A stretch of 64,000 bases of DNA. Origin: Chrysoporthe austroafricana (lineage: Eukaryota; Ascomycota; Sordariomycetes; Diaporthales; Cryphonectriaceae). The notes below the pieces were generated by a model. That model ran no database searches. It was given only the letters and a program-made list of their open reading frames with translations, and had not been told where the DNA came from. The DNA lies in the NCBI GenBank assembly GCA_001051155.2, contig JYIP02000003.1, forward strand, positions 2,294,001-2,358,000, in the 5' to 3' direction. Below, piece by piece: positions 9,905 through 22,322 of the stretch. Both the position numbers and the translations under genes were made by a program. Each line of letters begins with the position of its first letter. Position 1 is the stretch's first letter.

Positions 9905-12025
9905 TCAATTTGCAGAATGATGCCTAGAGTCCCTCTTCGTAGCCGTAGGGTTCAGGCTCCCCGACGCCGAGCCCTTCAGGTATTCGTCCCACGTCGGCCC
10001 CCTCGTGTCCGGAAGCACCATGCTCCTCCTCTTCGACGACCTGCTCGTGCTGCCGCTCTCGGCGTCCACCTTGTATTTCGACACGGACCCGTCCACGCTA
10101 GCCCGCTTGTCCCGGTACTGGCTGAAGTACTCGGTGTTCCTCGCGTCGCGCAGGCCCTTGGCGCCCGCGGCCTGCGACAGGCTGGCCTGGCCCTGGGCGC
10201 CGCCGCCGCTCGCCCCCAGCACGCCGGCGGCGACGCTCTCTACCGCCGTGGACACGCCCGCCGCGCCGCGGAGGCGCTCGCCGCCGCCGCCGTCGCTGCG
10301 GTCGAGGCCCGAGGGCGAGGACTGGCTGTAGGGGTTCCGCTGGGGGCTGCGATTCTTCCGGGTCGACGCCGAGGACTGCGTCCGGCTGAGGCCGCCCGCG
10401 GACGCAGGCGCCCCCCAGGCCTCTCTGATCGGGGTGCTGTGGCCGTTGATGTCGACGGAGCCCGGCCGCGCCGTCTTGTGCGGCGTCGGCGGCGGCGGCA
10501 TGGGGTTGCGGCGGCTCCGGTCGTCTTGGTCGCGGGGATCGCCCCGGGTGCTGGTTGCTGTCGTCAGGGTCCGCCGGTCCCGGTGGGAGCTACTGCTGCT
10601 TGACTCTCCGCCCTGGGCCTCCTTAGTCGTCGTGTCCGGGACGTATCGCGAGTTGGCGCTGCCGGTCGTGCTCGTGGAGGCGCGCTTGTCTGAGGTTGCC
10701 GTGACGATGATGGGTGCCGGCCGTGTGGTACCATTGGTGCTTCCTTTCGACTGCGACGTGGTGGGGCTCTCGAGATCCTCCATGAAGTCGTTCATCGCCT
10801 CGTCCACGAGCCGTCTTGTCTTTCGCGATGCCTGTTCGGGGAGTAAGTACCGCGATATCTGCTTCGGGAGCCTCTCTGTCTTGCCGTCCAAGAGGCTGTC
10901 GGCTTCAATAGGCAGGGCGGAGACGACCTTGTCTAGGCGCTTGGCCTCCTCGTCCGGGTACGCCTGGATCATCGTGATGAGCCAGTGCACGAACCCTTGC
11001 GGCGTCAGGCCTGGTATCGTCGGGCGCGACCTGCTGTCCGCCTGCACCAGGAAGTACTGGCAGCCGAGGTCCGTGTAAAGGCTGGCCAGCGCCTCATTGA
11101 AGTCCTTAGACTGGCGCGACCCGAAGAGGCTTGCAAAGGGGAACTGCTCCTTCTCCGGGCGATGGTGCGAATAGAAAGCCGCCATCTTCTCCGGCGTGAT
11201 GACGATGCTCCTCTGCGGCATGAATTCCTCGACGATGTAGTTAGCCAGGCCCCGGACGACATGCTCCATGCGCTTGGTGGGAGAGCCATCACTCTCGAAG
11301 AGCACACCCCATCTCTTATCAATCGTCGTCAGCTCCGGGCCGGCGCGGGTGGAAGGCCTGCGGGCTTCTTCAGACGAGGTTGTATCAGGCGCGGCTGGTT
11401 TCGTCTCGTCGCTGAAACGGACGGTGGACTGCCTCAGAGAGTCTCTCTGCTGCCCGGTCGTCGGCGACGGGGTCGAAACACTCCCGCTATGCTTCCTGTC
11501 CTCAGCGTCCCTGGGTGGATACGAGGAGACAGTCACACCCGCTGCGTTCACGAAGGGCCTGATGGGGGATGACGGCCTCTCCCTCGCAGCCGGAGGCCGT
11601 GGAACACGGTCGTCGGCTTCGTCCTTTGTGTCCTTCGCAGCGCCCTTATGCAGCTGCTCAAACTCCTCTCGAATGAGCTTCCGCAGTTCAGTCCGCAGCT
11701 CTGGAGTCATGGAATCCGCAGAAGGCTGGGCGGCCCTGGTAGGAGCCGACCTTGGTGATTCAGTCGGGCGAGCTGGTTCGTACGGCCTTGGCGGTATGTC
11801 ATAGTGAAGAGCGGCCTTTGCAGCTGCCGCGATATCCTCAACCGTCTTCCTCATCTCCTCCGTATGCCTATTGTCAAGGGGAATCTCGCCTTGTGACCGC
11901 GGGGACACGTCGTCGGTGGTCCGGGTCTGAGGGTGAGAAGGCATGTCCCAATTCGTGGAGGTCAGAGTCGGCCGCCGCAGCTTTTCCTGCGACTGACTCG
12001 CTTCATTGTCGTCCGCTCTCCACAT
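9905..12025 (-). CDS. DUF7514-domain protein, function unknown
   Basis: A single uninterrupted frame encodes 706 residues. The one folded-looking region is about residues 238-420, starting WGVLFESDGSPTKR and running through FPFASLFGSRQS and LVQADSRSRPTIPGLTPQGF to the end of a helical block. This matches my memory of the DUF7514 domain of Pezizomycotina. The N-terminal third and the C-terminal ~280 residues are low complexity, rich in Ser, Thr, Pro and Arg with many possible phosphorylation sites, as in cytoplasmic or cytoskeletal scaffold proteins. There is no signal peptide or membrane segment. The start at 12025 is the first ATG of the frame. Domain identity is from memory and no function is claimed. 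Confidence 0.85.
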   Translation of the reverse strand: MWRADDNEASQSQEKLRRPTLTSTNWDMPSHPQTRTTDDVSPRSQGEIPLDNRHTEEMRKTVEDIAAAAKAALHYDIPPRPYEPARPTESPRSAPTRAAQPSADSMTPELRTELRKLIREEFEQLHKGAAKDTKDEADDRVPRPPAARERPSSPIRPFVNAAGVTVSSYPPRDAEDRKHSGSVSTPSPTTGQQRDSLRQSTVRFSDETKPAAPDTTSSEEARRPSTRAGPELTTIDKRWGVLFESDGSPTKRMEHVVRGLANYIVEEFMPQRSIVITPEKMAAFYSHHRPEKEQFPFASLFGSRQSKDFNEALASLYTDLGCQYFLVQADSRSRPTIPGLTPQGFVHWLITMIQAYPDEEAKRLDKVVSALPIEADSLLDGKTERLPKQISRYLLPEQASRKTRRLVDEAMNDFMEDLESPTTSQSKGSTNGTTRPAPIIVTATSDKRASTSTTGSANSRYVPDTTTKEAQGGESSSSSSHRDRRTLTTATSTRGDPRDQDDRSRRNPMPPPPTPHKTARPGSVDINGHSTPIREAWGAPASAGGLSRTQSSASTRKNRSPQRNPYSQSSPSGLDRSDGGGGERLRGAAGVSTAVESVAAGVLGASGGGAQGQASLSQAAGAKGLRDARNTEYFSQYRDKRASVDGSVSKYKVDAESGSTSRSSKRRSMVLPDTRGPTWDEYLKGSASGSLNPTATKRDSRHHSAN

Positions 12026-13369
12026 TATCCGGTCTTTTCTTAGAGTGTAAGCCTGTTGTTAAAACAGGCCTAGCGAGGCATCGTGTGTTTCTGAAACAGG
12101 AAAAAAGAAAAAAAAAGTCACGTTCGGGCAGCCAACATAGAACGTGCAGTTCCGATCACAATATGCGGGAGGTCAGGGGTCCCAACGAGCAGCAAGACAA
12201 CGAGCACAAGAATGAAAACGAAACTGTGACAAGGGAAGGGTTGAACAAACAACCTAGCGCAGAAGAGCACATGCAGGGCCAGAGCCGATACAAATGCTGT
12301 CCTGCGATGCCTGCCCAATGTGGCGAGGTGAGGCACATGATTGGCGCCCAGAAGTCGATATCTGGAAGCGCGCCGGACCTCCTGAAAAATAAAGTTATCG
12401 TGGCCCAGGGCACATGGCTAGCCCGTCTTCCAGTGTGTGCACTTCCTCGTGGCTGTGAGCCTCATAGAAGTCGGGCGTTCGTGGCCACCCACCCACCCTC
12501 TCCCAACGTCATCGGCGGGAGGGACCACCCTTGCTGATCAGGCCTCAAAAACAAGACCCACCCGAGGCCTTGACGACAGGACGACGCGACCCGACCGACG
12601 GACAGGGCAAACGCCGAGCCCGGGGACTGTCGCACCGCGCAGTCCAGTCGTCGTGGAATTGTGTGGATCTTCATTTTCGAAGACTGTCGATCCAGGCGGG
12701 CGAGTACAGGAGACTGGCCGACTATTGCTGCGCCGCGAATAAGGTTCATGTCGGCAAGTGGCTGCGGCCATAAGGCCTTCTCTGTGTCGCGGTGCACCGC
12801 AGCAGACTTGGTCGTGCCCACCCGGCCCCTGGGTATACCCGGCCGGCCGCTACACGCGGTACCGATGACGAGGGACCGCATTGCTTGTGCACTGTGATAA
12901 ATGTCAGACAGAGGGAGACAAAGAAACGTCGGACGGCATTGCCGGCACAAGCACCAAGTAGCACTTGACCGTGAGGGACAGGAGCTGTGCGATATCTGTT
13001 AACGTCTCTGATTGTGAATACCGAACTGTCCCTAGTCACGGTGTGCCCTAGAACAGCGGAAAAGAAGAGATGGCAGCCAGGAAACCGTTAGGGGAGGTGG
13101 GAGACCACCTTTGTGAATTTATTGTCATCTACCTGCCGAAAAGTGGATGGTCAAATGTGCTCCGCAGAGTGAAGAGCGTAAATGTACAAAAGCTCGAGCA
13201 ACCAGACACTGCTCCTGTGACACTGCTCCTGTGTGATGGTCCCTGTAAGTAAAGGAAGGAGAATGCCCGACAGTTCGACACCCGATTTATTCCCCAGACA
13301 GACGACAGCCGAGAACCAGAAACCAAGAGCCAAAGCGCGCGTCTCTTGACTCTTCAGGTTCCGCAGGTC
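12026..13369. other. Intergenic between the DUF7514 and Stc1-domain genes
   Basis: This 1.3 kb contains the promoter of the DUF7514 gene and the 3' flank of the Stc1-domain gene, both on the minus strand. No gene, RNA or strong repeat was seen. Confidence 0.7.
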
Positions 13370-14368
13370 CTAGGCCTCATCCTCACTCTCGTCGTCGGAG
13401 AAGTAGGCACGGGGGCGCACGTCGTCGGGGTGCGAGTTCACCAGGTAGTCGGGCGGATCAGGCGCCGACCGACGGCCATCGATCTTCACAAACCCACCAC
13501 GGCGGGAAATACCCTTGACGGCCGCGACGACGGAGGCGGCGTCAGAAGTGCTGGCGATGGTTCGGGACCGCTGCTGGACCTGGCCGTTGGGGCCGTAGGC
13601 CATGTACTGTGCCTGGCGGTGGCCGACGACAGGGGCAGCACGCTCCGTGGGCGCGACAGAGGTCTGATCAGAGGGCGCAGACGAGGGGTTGTAACCTACG
13701 GGTTGGTTGACGGTCCGGTTGCGGTCGTTGTGGCTGTTGAGGGCCAGAGATGTGAGAACATGGGCACCGTCGCCGCCAACAGTCGAGGCGGTGTCGTTGA
13801 TGGTCATGGAAGCCAGACCCGTATCGAGACCCTCCTCCTCAACCTTGTCGAACGCAGCCTCGTCATACTCCTCGGCAACCCCAAGGCCGTTGCGTGAGAA
13901 ATTGAGCTCGTCAGGGGCGCGTGGAGCGCCGGGAGCGGGCAGCGGTTCGGCGCCAGGCATGTCAGCCTCAGTCCAGGAAACGCAATCGCGGCAGCGACGA
14001 GATCCATTGGCGGCCCTGCGGGCAGACTTGCTGAACTGTTGAAGGACCTTGTACTGGTCACAGTCGTCGCACCTGAGCTCCGTGACGCAGCCCTGGACGT
14101 GCTTACGGCATCGCACCTGGACGGTCTGGCCTCTGCGCTTGGCGTTCTGGTACTTGTTGAGCTCGTTCTGGGAGAACTGGTCCAGGCGCTCGAACTTGTT
14201 GTCCACCATGCAGCGGATCCTGAGAGGGTAAAGGAATCAGTATCTGCACCAGGTTGAGGAGATAGACGAAAAGACGAAAGGCGGTTGGACGTACATCACC
14301 GCTCTGCTCGCGTTGGACGCAGTCACGCCGCCGCCGCCGCCGGAGTCGTTAATGTAGAAGCCTGGCAT
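13370..14368 (-). CDS. Stc1-domain zinc-binding protein
   Basis: The two-exon model (14368-14295 and 14219-13370; intron GTACGT...CAG, 75 nt) gives 307 residues. The first exon supplies a Gly-rich start (MPGFYINDS) that an unspliced call from the ATG at 14209 would miss. Residues 26-104 carry an Stc1-like zinc domain: IRCMVDNKFERL, then CRKHVQGC, ELRCDDC and RRCRDC, with Cys 28, 62, 69, 75, 78, 101 and 104 as likely ligands. The C-terminal 200 residues are disordered and end in an acidic SDDESEDEA tail. In fission yeast Stc1 links the RNAi machinery to the Clr4 histone methyltransferase complex. Filamentous-fungal relatives share mainly the zinc domain, so a silencing role here is only an inference. 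Confidence 0.82.
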
Positions 14369-17300
14369 CCTGACGAGTTGCGCTTGATGTAAGTTGTGGA
14401 GATCGTTGGTGATCTAGCGTTGAACAGAGTGCCCCTGGCTTCCACGAACTGCAAGAGCGTAGGAAGATCTACCAGAGGGTGGTGTTGTCAGTGGGGAGGA
14501 TGTTCGACATCGAAGGAAAGGAGCAGCGGAGGGGGCCAGTGATGGCGGCGGAGACGAGGAAGAGGGACTTCAGCGTCTCACCAAGGCAGCTGTCTGCGTC
14601 CTTTCCCTCTCAAAATGAGCAACCAACTCAAGGAAGGGAAGGGGAGTGGAGGGGCGTGGGGGTAAGTTGGGCAGGAGGGGGAGGGGCTTACCTGGAGAGG
14701 GGTTGGCTTCCAGGACGTCTTCCAGAACGTCTCGATGACTGGCTCGTCCGTATTGTCAGTATCGTGGTCTTCTAGAGACAGACAGGTGCCTGAGAGGAAG
14801 TCGAAGATCTCTGGGCCTTTCCAATAGCTGGAGAGGACCGGTTGCGGAAGACGCCAGGATGCTATACAATTTATTGTAGGCAGACTGAAGCTGAGAAACC
14901 TAGAACTCCACAAATGTATCGAGGCGGGCTCATGGGGAAGATAACGGATCACTGACCTGGTGAGTCAAGAAAAAAGCGATCAAGTTGCCGATAACTTGAG
15001 CTCAGACATCTCAGAGGTTCCGATGAACTGCTGATATCCAGAGACAGGGCAAGCGGAAATCAGTTCACAGAATGAGAAGAGACATTGGCGTGAACAGGTT
15101 AGCGCTTCGAATTGATCTTCGAGCAGTGGTCCAGAGAAGTTGCACGAGGTCGAAGAAATACCTGGAGATGTTGACGAATGGTGTACTGGTGGTTCGTGGT
15201 ACCAGGTTCTTCGATACTGAAGCACCACCGAAACAACAATTTAAGATACTGGGACGTGACGAAGCAGGAAGAGACAGGGCAATCATAACAATGTCTGCAC
15301 TGTTGTTCTCCAAAACAGCAAACTCAGAGATGATGGCAAGCAACACGCCCTCCGCCAAAATATCTCTCTGAGTATGACATGTCTTGGAGGTTCATGAGTT
15401 CCAGCCCAACCAGGTATGTACTCTTGCACACGCGAGAATTTCTCCATGGCTAAGGCTGTGCTAACTTAGGTGTGATTGTCCTAGAGAGTGTGCGCAAGTC
15501 AGATCGAATTATCTTTATTGTTTCCCCAGAGACCCTTGATGTTGAAAGCATTGTGCTCTATGATGCCGTCCCGAAGGTAGCTGAATGTAGATGGATGGCT
15601 GCCTTGAGCCATCTTCAGAACGCAAGTCCACGAGCAGCCAGCCGTCTTGCTGCTGCCCTCAGAATCAAGCCGCTTCGTCCCTCCGCTGTCCTAAGCCTAG
15701 CAGCCTTTCCGCATGGCATCTTGTGTCCTGAGGTTGGACCATGGCTGTCGGCCGAGTCGAAACCTCAGGTCTCCACAGACGGACGCTGCAAAAGTGGCCG
15801 TCATGATGTTTGTAATGGCCAGCTTTGCCACGGATACTGACACTTGCCACGTTGTCCAGCTCAAAGGGACGCTGCCCAGGGTCACACTTGTGACATCCAT
15901 GAAGCGATTGAGGCAAAGGAAAATACAGATACGTATGACTCAACAGAGAAGCTCGCTGGCATGCTGCCACTGCGGTATCAGAGCATCAGCTCCAGCACAT
16001 CGTATGACCGCGTGTGACCACCGGAAGAGGGACATACGTCAAGGTGGCCATAGTGGTTAAGGCGCCCCCCCTCCCCCAGAAGGAAGAGAGGGCGCCCTGG
16101 CGATCTTGTCGTCGATGAGGGTCGGCCTAACTAGCAGACATCTCTCAACGGTCACGGGACCGCCCCCGTCCAACACTATCTCTGCGCTCGATCCACCGCA
16201 AGGCCTTCCTCGATCCTCAGTGGAGACGAAGTCGACTTTTTCCCAAGTCTCGAGGTACAAAGGATATTCTTCTACGCGAGCAGCCCCACCCCGACCTCAC
16301 CCTCTACGGCCATGGGCTATTCACCAATGCGACAAGGACCTCCCAATGGGGGCACCCAAGGCCGACCCGGTGGGGGGGGGGGAAGATGCAAGATGCCCCT
16401 ATCACCGCCACGTGGAATGGAATTGTCAAGTCGGTGAGCGCGGAAGAACGCCTGGGGGCCTGGCGCTGGGTGGGGCCCATTGTTCATTGACCGCCCTACA
16501 CGCAGGCTCGGGCGCAAGGCGGTCAGGGGGAAGCTCCGGCTGTGTTGCCGAGTCAACTGCAGGCCTGGCGAGCGAGACGTCGTCGAGGAGACGCAATGGA
16601 ATAAAAAGGCCGAGGCCGCAGTCCACCGTCCAGCCACAGCATTACGACGCCGTGCGCCCGCCGATGCGTCGCTGGCGGCGCGAGTCGCGGCATGCCAGAC
16701 CAACCACGGCCTGCTGACGAATCTGCTGGCGGGAAAATGCAGCGCCAGCGAAGATAGCGGATCTCCGTGGACGAAAGAGGCGAAGGCCGGATGCCTCGCT
16801 CCTGGGAAGACTGTCGACGGGCCGCGGCTGTCGTCCCACAGTAACGGGCAGCGCCCGGGGAAGCGCGGCGCGACCGAGATTTTCCAGGCGCCGGAAACGA
16901 ACCAAGCGCGATGGGGTCGCACAGGGTCGGAATCCCCCCCCCGACCATCAGCTAGCAGACCGGATCGATTCAGGTTGGGGGCCGGCGCCCCTTTTCCTGG
17001 CCTCTTGTGCCAGGGGGGAGGGCTCTGTTCCGAGCTACTTGCTAGACGTCACACGAGAACTCCGCTGAGTATTGGTCTCCGGCTGCCTGACTTGCCTAAC
17101 TTCCGTGTTCTGCGTATTACTTGACGCCCAGACACGGTGACCAATATGGCACGAGTCAGTTTATTGGTGCTTGGGCCGGCCTGCGACGAGAGTTCGTGAA
17201 TGATGTGGGGAAGGCCGCCGGGCAGTGGCTGCGCTGCATGTCAAATTTGCCGCCGAGAGGAAGGCTGATACGAGACAGACTTCATGACTGTGAGGAGGAG

Positions 17301-19344
17301 GCCAGTGTTCGGGCCTGCGGCCATCACATGTGTCCGGGGTCCTGCCATTGGCCGGCGTTGCACTCTGATGAGGATGTGCATATTATCGACGAGACAAACG
17401 ATATGAGATGGTGTTATCCCGCCCCGGACGGGCGGCTGCAGAGATGTGAACGGCGATCGGGCGGTCCAAGCTTTCTGACAAGCATTCATCTACGCATGAT
17501 TGCTTCTGCCGGACGGGCTGCGGACTTGCACGAACACCGCATCGTGTCCAGCCAATAATGCGTGGACGTCACGACAGCGCCGACGTGCCTCTGCCGCCAC
17601 TGGTCCCCAGCGAAGACAGGATATCGCGATATCAGGTGGGTTTGGGGCAGACAGCACACGTCTGAACCCCAGATGGTCTCGAGAGGGAGAGATAGCATCT
17701 CGAGGGGCCCCGCCATAGCTGTCATGACTGTTCTCAGCACGTCCGTACACAGCGGCCACGAGGCCGGCAAGCTGGCAGTGTGGAACTCCTGGGGCTTGAC
17801 ACCCATGGCCCATCATCTTCAACGGCCCAATCGAGATCTCGTTTCGTCAGCGACAAGATTAGCAATGAGGATCCTACGTGCCCCTCCCGCTCATTACCGA
17901 CGAGGTCCCTCAACCCATACCAGCACCAGTCTCAACACGTTCTCAGCGCCGTCGGCCTATCCATATCCCTCGAGATCTCCGTGCTCCGCCCTCGTTTCAA
18001 CCGGGGAGCTTCGTCTCAACTTGACGTGGGCAAATCTTTAATCTTGGCCTCGACGTTCGAGAAGGATTCCTGCGCGGGCCAGCCCTGTGAACTTGTTCCG
18101 AGTACCGCGAGCCAATCCGTGCCGAGGCCATTTCGCCGGCATGGTACGCTAGATCCGCTCGTTCCTGATACAAAACACACCCCCCCCCTCCGGCTAGGCT
18201 GACCTAAACAAGGCTTCTCCTGTGGAGCTTCGGAGCCAGACTTGCGTCCCGCGTCCCGCGGCCAAAGGCCTTGTCTGCTGGTGGTTGGCAGGCTGACAGA
18301 TCCCTAACGCCAGAACTTTACCTCCCCCCCACCCCTTGTCCAGCGGACCCGAAGCTGCCGTCTCGCGACCGTTTTAGGGATGGCCGTCTCGACCAAGAAG
18401 CCTACTTATCACCAAACAGGAAACAGTCCAGTCCTGTCTCTGCAGGCGCGGTGAGCTGGCACCTGCGGCTGGCGAGAGATCGACCTGTCGAAGCCCGTCG
18501 AGCTATCGGCGTCTCGTGTCTGTCCTGCGCCTCGTGCTTGGAGACTCTGGAGAGACGATGTGACGACTCGGTTTCCACGGAGGGGCTGGGATGAGCCACG
18601 CGTTCTTCTAAGCAGGACGACTCGTCCTCATCGTGCATGATGTCGCAGGCTCACGGTCCTCTGCGCTCGGTGAGAGGCACAGAGAGACCGGTCAAAGCGC
18701 CCACCCAGCTGCGAGAAACAGAGAGCCGGCCACCAGTCCTTGACAACGGCGCAGTTCCTTCAGACCTCACCGGGCCAATCTCGTGCCGCCATGGCTCGAA
18801 TTACTGTGGTACTTGACGTCGGAGCCGTTTGGGATCTCCGGGCCCATTCCTGTAAACGGCAGTGTATGACGATGGCTTGGAACTACGCAGGCCCGGCTCA
18901 TGGAATGATCGGTCGCTTCTCACGCGGTGACGGGCCTCTTCGTCTTGTCGCAGGCCTGTGAGGCATCACAACCGCTGACAGGCTCGCGCTGACAACAAAG
19001 CTGCGCGCTGCAGAGGAGAGAGCATACCAGCCGCACGGCGGAGCCGTGCATCACGCGTGACGATCGCCCGGGTTCCCAAGACGGCCACGCAGCAGTCGAG
19101 CGAGGACGAACTTGGCAACGGCGCGTGCTTTGCCTAACCGGCTAGGCTGGCTGGCTGGCAGACCACGCCCGGAACGGATCGCGTCCTCACGCACCCCCCT
19201 GGCCTTAGCCTCTGTTAGCACAACCTCAAAGGGGCCGTGGCGTCCCGCCCCCAAGCCCGGCCAGAAGCCAGACTTAGCAACGGGCGCGCAGAGGCGCACG
19301 GGTGGTGGGATGGTGGTCGAGATCGAAACGAGAGGCGCCCCGAA

Positions 19345-19390
19345 AGTCAGTCAGAGTCAGCCGGAGCCAGAGCCAGAGCTAGAGCCAGAG
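19345..19390. repeat. Degenerate GAGCCA/GAGTCA hexamer repeat
   Basis: About seven near-copies of a six-base unit (GTCAGA, GAGCCA, GAGCTA) run up to the inverted repeat that begins at 19390. Confidence 0.7.
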
Positions 19391-19418
19391 GTACTATGGT
19401 ACCGGGCACTATAGTACC
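19390..19418. repeat. Inverted repeat with GTAC cores
   Basis: The arms GGTACTAT (19390-19397) and ATAGTACC (19411-19418) are perfect 8-base reverse complements separated by 13 bases, which themselves contain the palindrome GGTACC. It opens a 1.1 kb stretch rich in GTAC tetramers. Confidence 0.85.
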
Positions 19419-21299
19419 TGCTGCACCCACATCGCGGGCCCGATGCTCTGGCACATGCTGCTGTGAGATCCGCTCACGGCTGCTGGCAGAGGCGTGCCTG
19501 TCACCACGGCGGGCAGGATCACGGTGGCACACGCGCACACACACAAACAACATTATGCATTCATGGGCGATCGCCTCGACGACGTGCCAGGGTGCCAATC
19601 AGGTGCCAGGCCTGCCTCTCCTCGGGGCTATAGTGCATGGACATATTTCGCTGGGGCCCGTCGAGGCCGGTTGGCATGAACGGCGATCCAGGCACGTTGT
19701 CATGCCGGGGCGACGGTCGCTGGGCTGGCCCTGGCATCCTGACAATCTGCCGTGCCGCGTGCCTTAGTACTGAGTAGTGGTAGTACTGCATGCCCCAGCG
19801 ATGCTACCATAGCACGTACGCAGTACCATAGTACGAGCTAACGAGACGCTGCAACCGTAAGTACTGGCACGCGCGGATGGTACATGGCCGCGCCCCTGCC
19901 GGGGGGCCGTTGGACATGTACTGTGGTACCCACGTACCCTCTGACAGCTCATCCGCCCATCACATCAGCAGCCTGCACGCGTCGGATTGGCGGGCCCAGT
20001 GGCAGCAGCCCCTCAGGCACACTGTCAGGGGATCAGAGACACTTCCCGCTCCACCCTCCCAGAGCCAACCACTGCCAGCCCACGCACGCCAGTGGCCAGG
20101 CGCGCCAGGGTGCTGGGGCGCGCCAGTCACCGGCGTCCCACTCCCACTCGCAGTGCCCACCCACGCCGCTGTCAGCCAGCCCAGCGCTGCCCAGCGTGCC
20201 CAGCTGCCCCCCCCTGTCAGACCGTTCCTCCCTCCCTGCCCCGTCCCCTCTCCAGCACCTGGCGACACGGTACGCAGGTACCAGCCGGCCGCTCCAGCAG
20301 GTACTCAGGCGCCTGGCCTCCCTCTGCACCTGCTGACAGGAGGGTCTCGTCAGCAGCTGTGTGCTCTTTCTGTGCCTCCCATCCGCCATCCTCCTCCCTC
20401 TTCTTCCCACCGGCGCCCTTGCTCATCCATCCCATCGACATCTCCCCACGACGACAAATGTCGCTTCTGGACACCATAGCCAGCCGCCATAGTACCGAGA
20501 TGTCATAATAATCGCCAGTTGCTCACCCGAGTGTGCGTCGTCCACTCTCAGTCCCACCGGGGTCGAGCTTGAACCGGGTGGACCCACCAGCACGACCGTG
20601 TCATCACCACCGTTTTGTCCTCATCTTCGCTTTTCATTTCTCAGAAGTCATCTATCTGTCTGTAATATCTCCTCCCAACGCGGGGCCCTCCATTCGCACC
20701 TACCGCACCGCCGGGCTTGTATTCATTCCGTATCCCGTCCACCGCCCACCGTCCACCGTCTTTGCGCTGGGGGACGAGACCAGCCACGCAGGCGTCGTCG
20801 GGGAGCAGGCCTGACCGGTCGACGAGACACTGACACCACGCAATAAAAAAAAACGGGGCCCCAGCGCTCGGCGCGACCCTGGCCAGAAGGAGAACCACCC
20901 CGGTCGTGAGCGCAAATTGGACTGTCGAAGAAACGCTGCTGCCCGGATCGTTAGCGAGATTTGTTCCCCCCTATCAATCATTGGCATTGATTGAACGGCA
21001 GAGCAAGATACAGTATCCAGCACGCCCCTCGACCTGTCGACCGTCGAGCAGACCCCCGACCCCGACCCCGGCTGCTTCCATTCATGCTAAGCAACCGGGT
21101 CTCGCTGCGCCCAGGGCTCCACGGGACTCCAGTGCGCAGTCCCATCAGTTCCAGTTCCAGGCCCCGTTCTCTTTGTCCCTCTCCCGGCGCGACGGGCGAG
21201 ACGACTCCCCCTGCCGCACCTCCTGCTCATCGGTCTCCAGGGCTCCCACGTTCACCCTCTTCACACCCACGTCCCTGGTCCGGATCGCCGCCCGCGTAG

Positions 21300-21370
21300 C
21301 AGAGCAGCGCAGCGCAGAGCAGAACAGGACAGGACAGGGCAGGGCAGGGCAGAGCAGGGCAGAACAGAGA
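21300..21370. repeat. GGCA/GGACA-type short tandem repeat
   Basis: A chain of 5-6-base units (GCAGC, AGAGC, AGGAC, AGGGC) repeats about a dozen times with drift, roughly 1 kb before the kinase start codon. Confidence 0.75.
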
Positions 21371-22322
21371 GAACCAGCCCTGCGCATGCTGGGGTCCCCG
21401 CTGGCTGTTCACGTCGCGGGCCCTCCTGTCCGCTACCATCAAACCCACACACTGTTCCGCAGTTGTCCTCGACGTCTGGGCGGGCTTCTGCTCTCCCCCA
21501 TCATCCGCGCCATTCCAATCCAATCCCCGCGACCAAGGACGAACAACACCGTCCGCCAGGCACCTCGAAGCTGTTCAACCCCGAGCCAGCGTCGACTCTT
21601 TGTTTGCCTGGCTCCGGAACCACCACAAACCCTTTTTTGCTCTTCGGGTTCCCTTCACCTGGTCCTCGGCAGAGCAGCACTGCACACAGCGGCCGGCAGA
21701 TCAGGGCACATTTGATTGCGGTCGGATCCATTTTATTCTAATAATTGCATCTTCACGCTAAGCACCGAGGTCACCACGCGATCCGCCCAAGTACCTGCAT
21801 CAAAACTCCCGGAGCCGCCTAAGGGACAGACCCGCATCCCAATCTTGTGTGGTCCCTCCCTGCACGCCCATCAATCTCTTCACCTTTCCTTTTAATCATT
21901 CCAGGCCCGACCGCTCAGGAGGCCCGTCCACTCTTTTGGATCTTTCCTACTGTCATCCTCAACTCGACCCAGCCCGGGTTCCCATCCTCCTCCACCACAT
22001 CCCAGCTGTTGTTCCAAGTATCAACAACCCGAAAGGCCAACCTGCTCGACCACCACCACGACCAGGACCGGCTGGTCACCATACCCACCGCCTAGCATAA
22101 GTCGACCGTGACATCCATCCGACGCTGACCCTGGATGCTTGGTCTACGGCAGTAAGCTCTACTCAAAAGAGCTTCACCTCCACACCCTCACGCGCTGTCT
22201 CGTGCATGGAACAGCACTGTCAGGACCGGTGGCTACCAGTTGTGACAGTCCAACACCTGCCACGGACAGAAGACGGCGAGCTCCTCATCTGAGACGGGTT
22301 CCCACCACCGACACATCTCATC

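Larger units (their letters stand above)
14369..22322. other. 8 kb gene-poor region between divergent Stc1-domain and Ime2-like genes
   Basis: I can support no gene here. The left end (to about 14.7 kb) looks like the leader of the Stc1-domain gene and includes a possible 5' UTR donor near 14694 on the minus strand. About 14.9-16.0 kb looks visibly less GC-rich and has overlapping open frames on both strands of ~100 codons with no domain. About 19.3-20.5 kb is crowded with GTAC-centred motifs. The right end should be the kinase promoter and leader. Confidence 0.55.

Noticed and set aside
16044..16062. tRNA A-box-like sequence (TGGCCATAGTGGTTAAGGC)
   Set aside because: It resembles the D arm of a Ser or Leu tRNA, but no anticodon stem, T arm or closing acceptor stem follows, so no tRNA can be folded.
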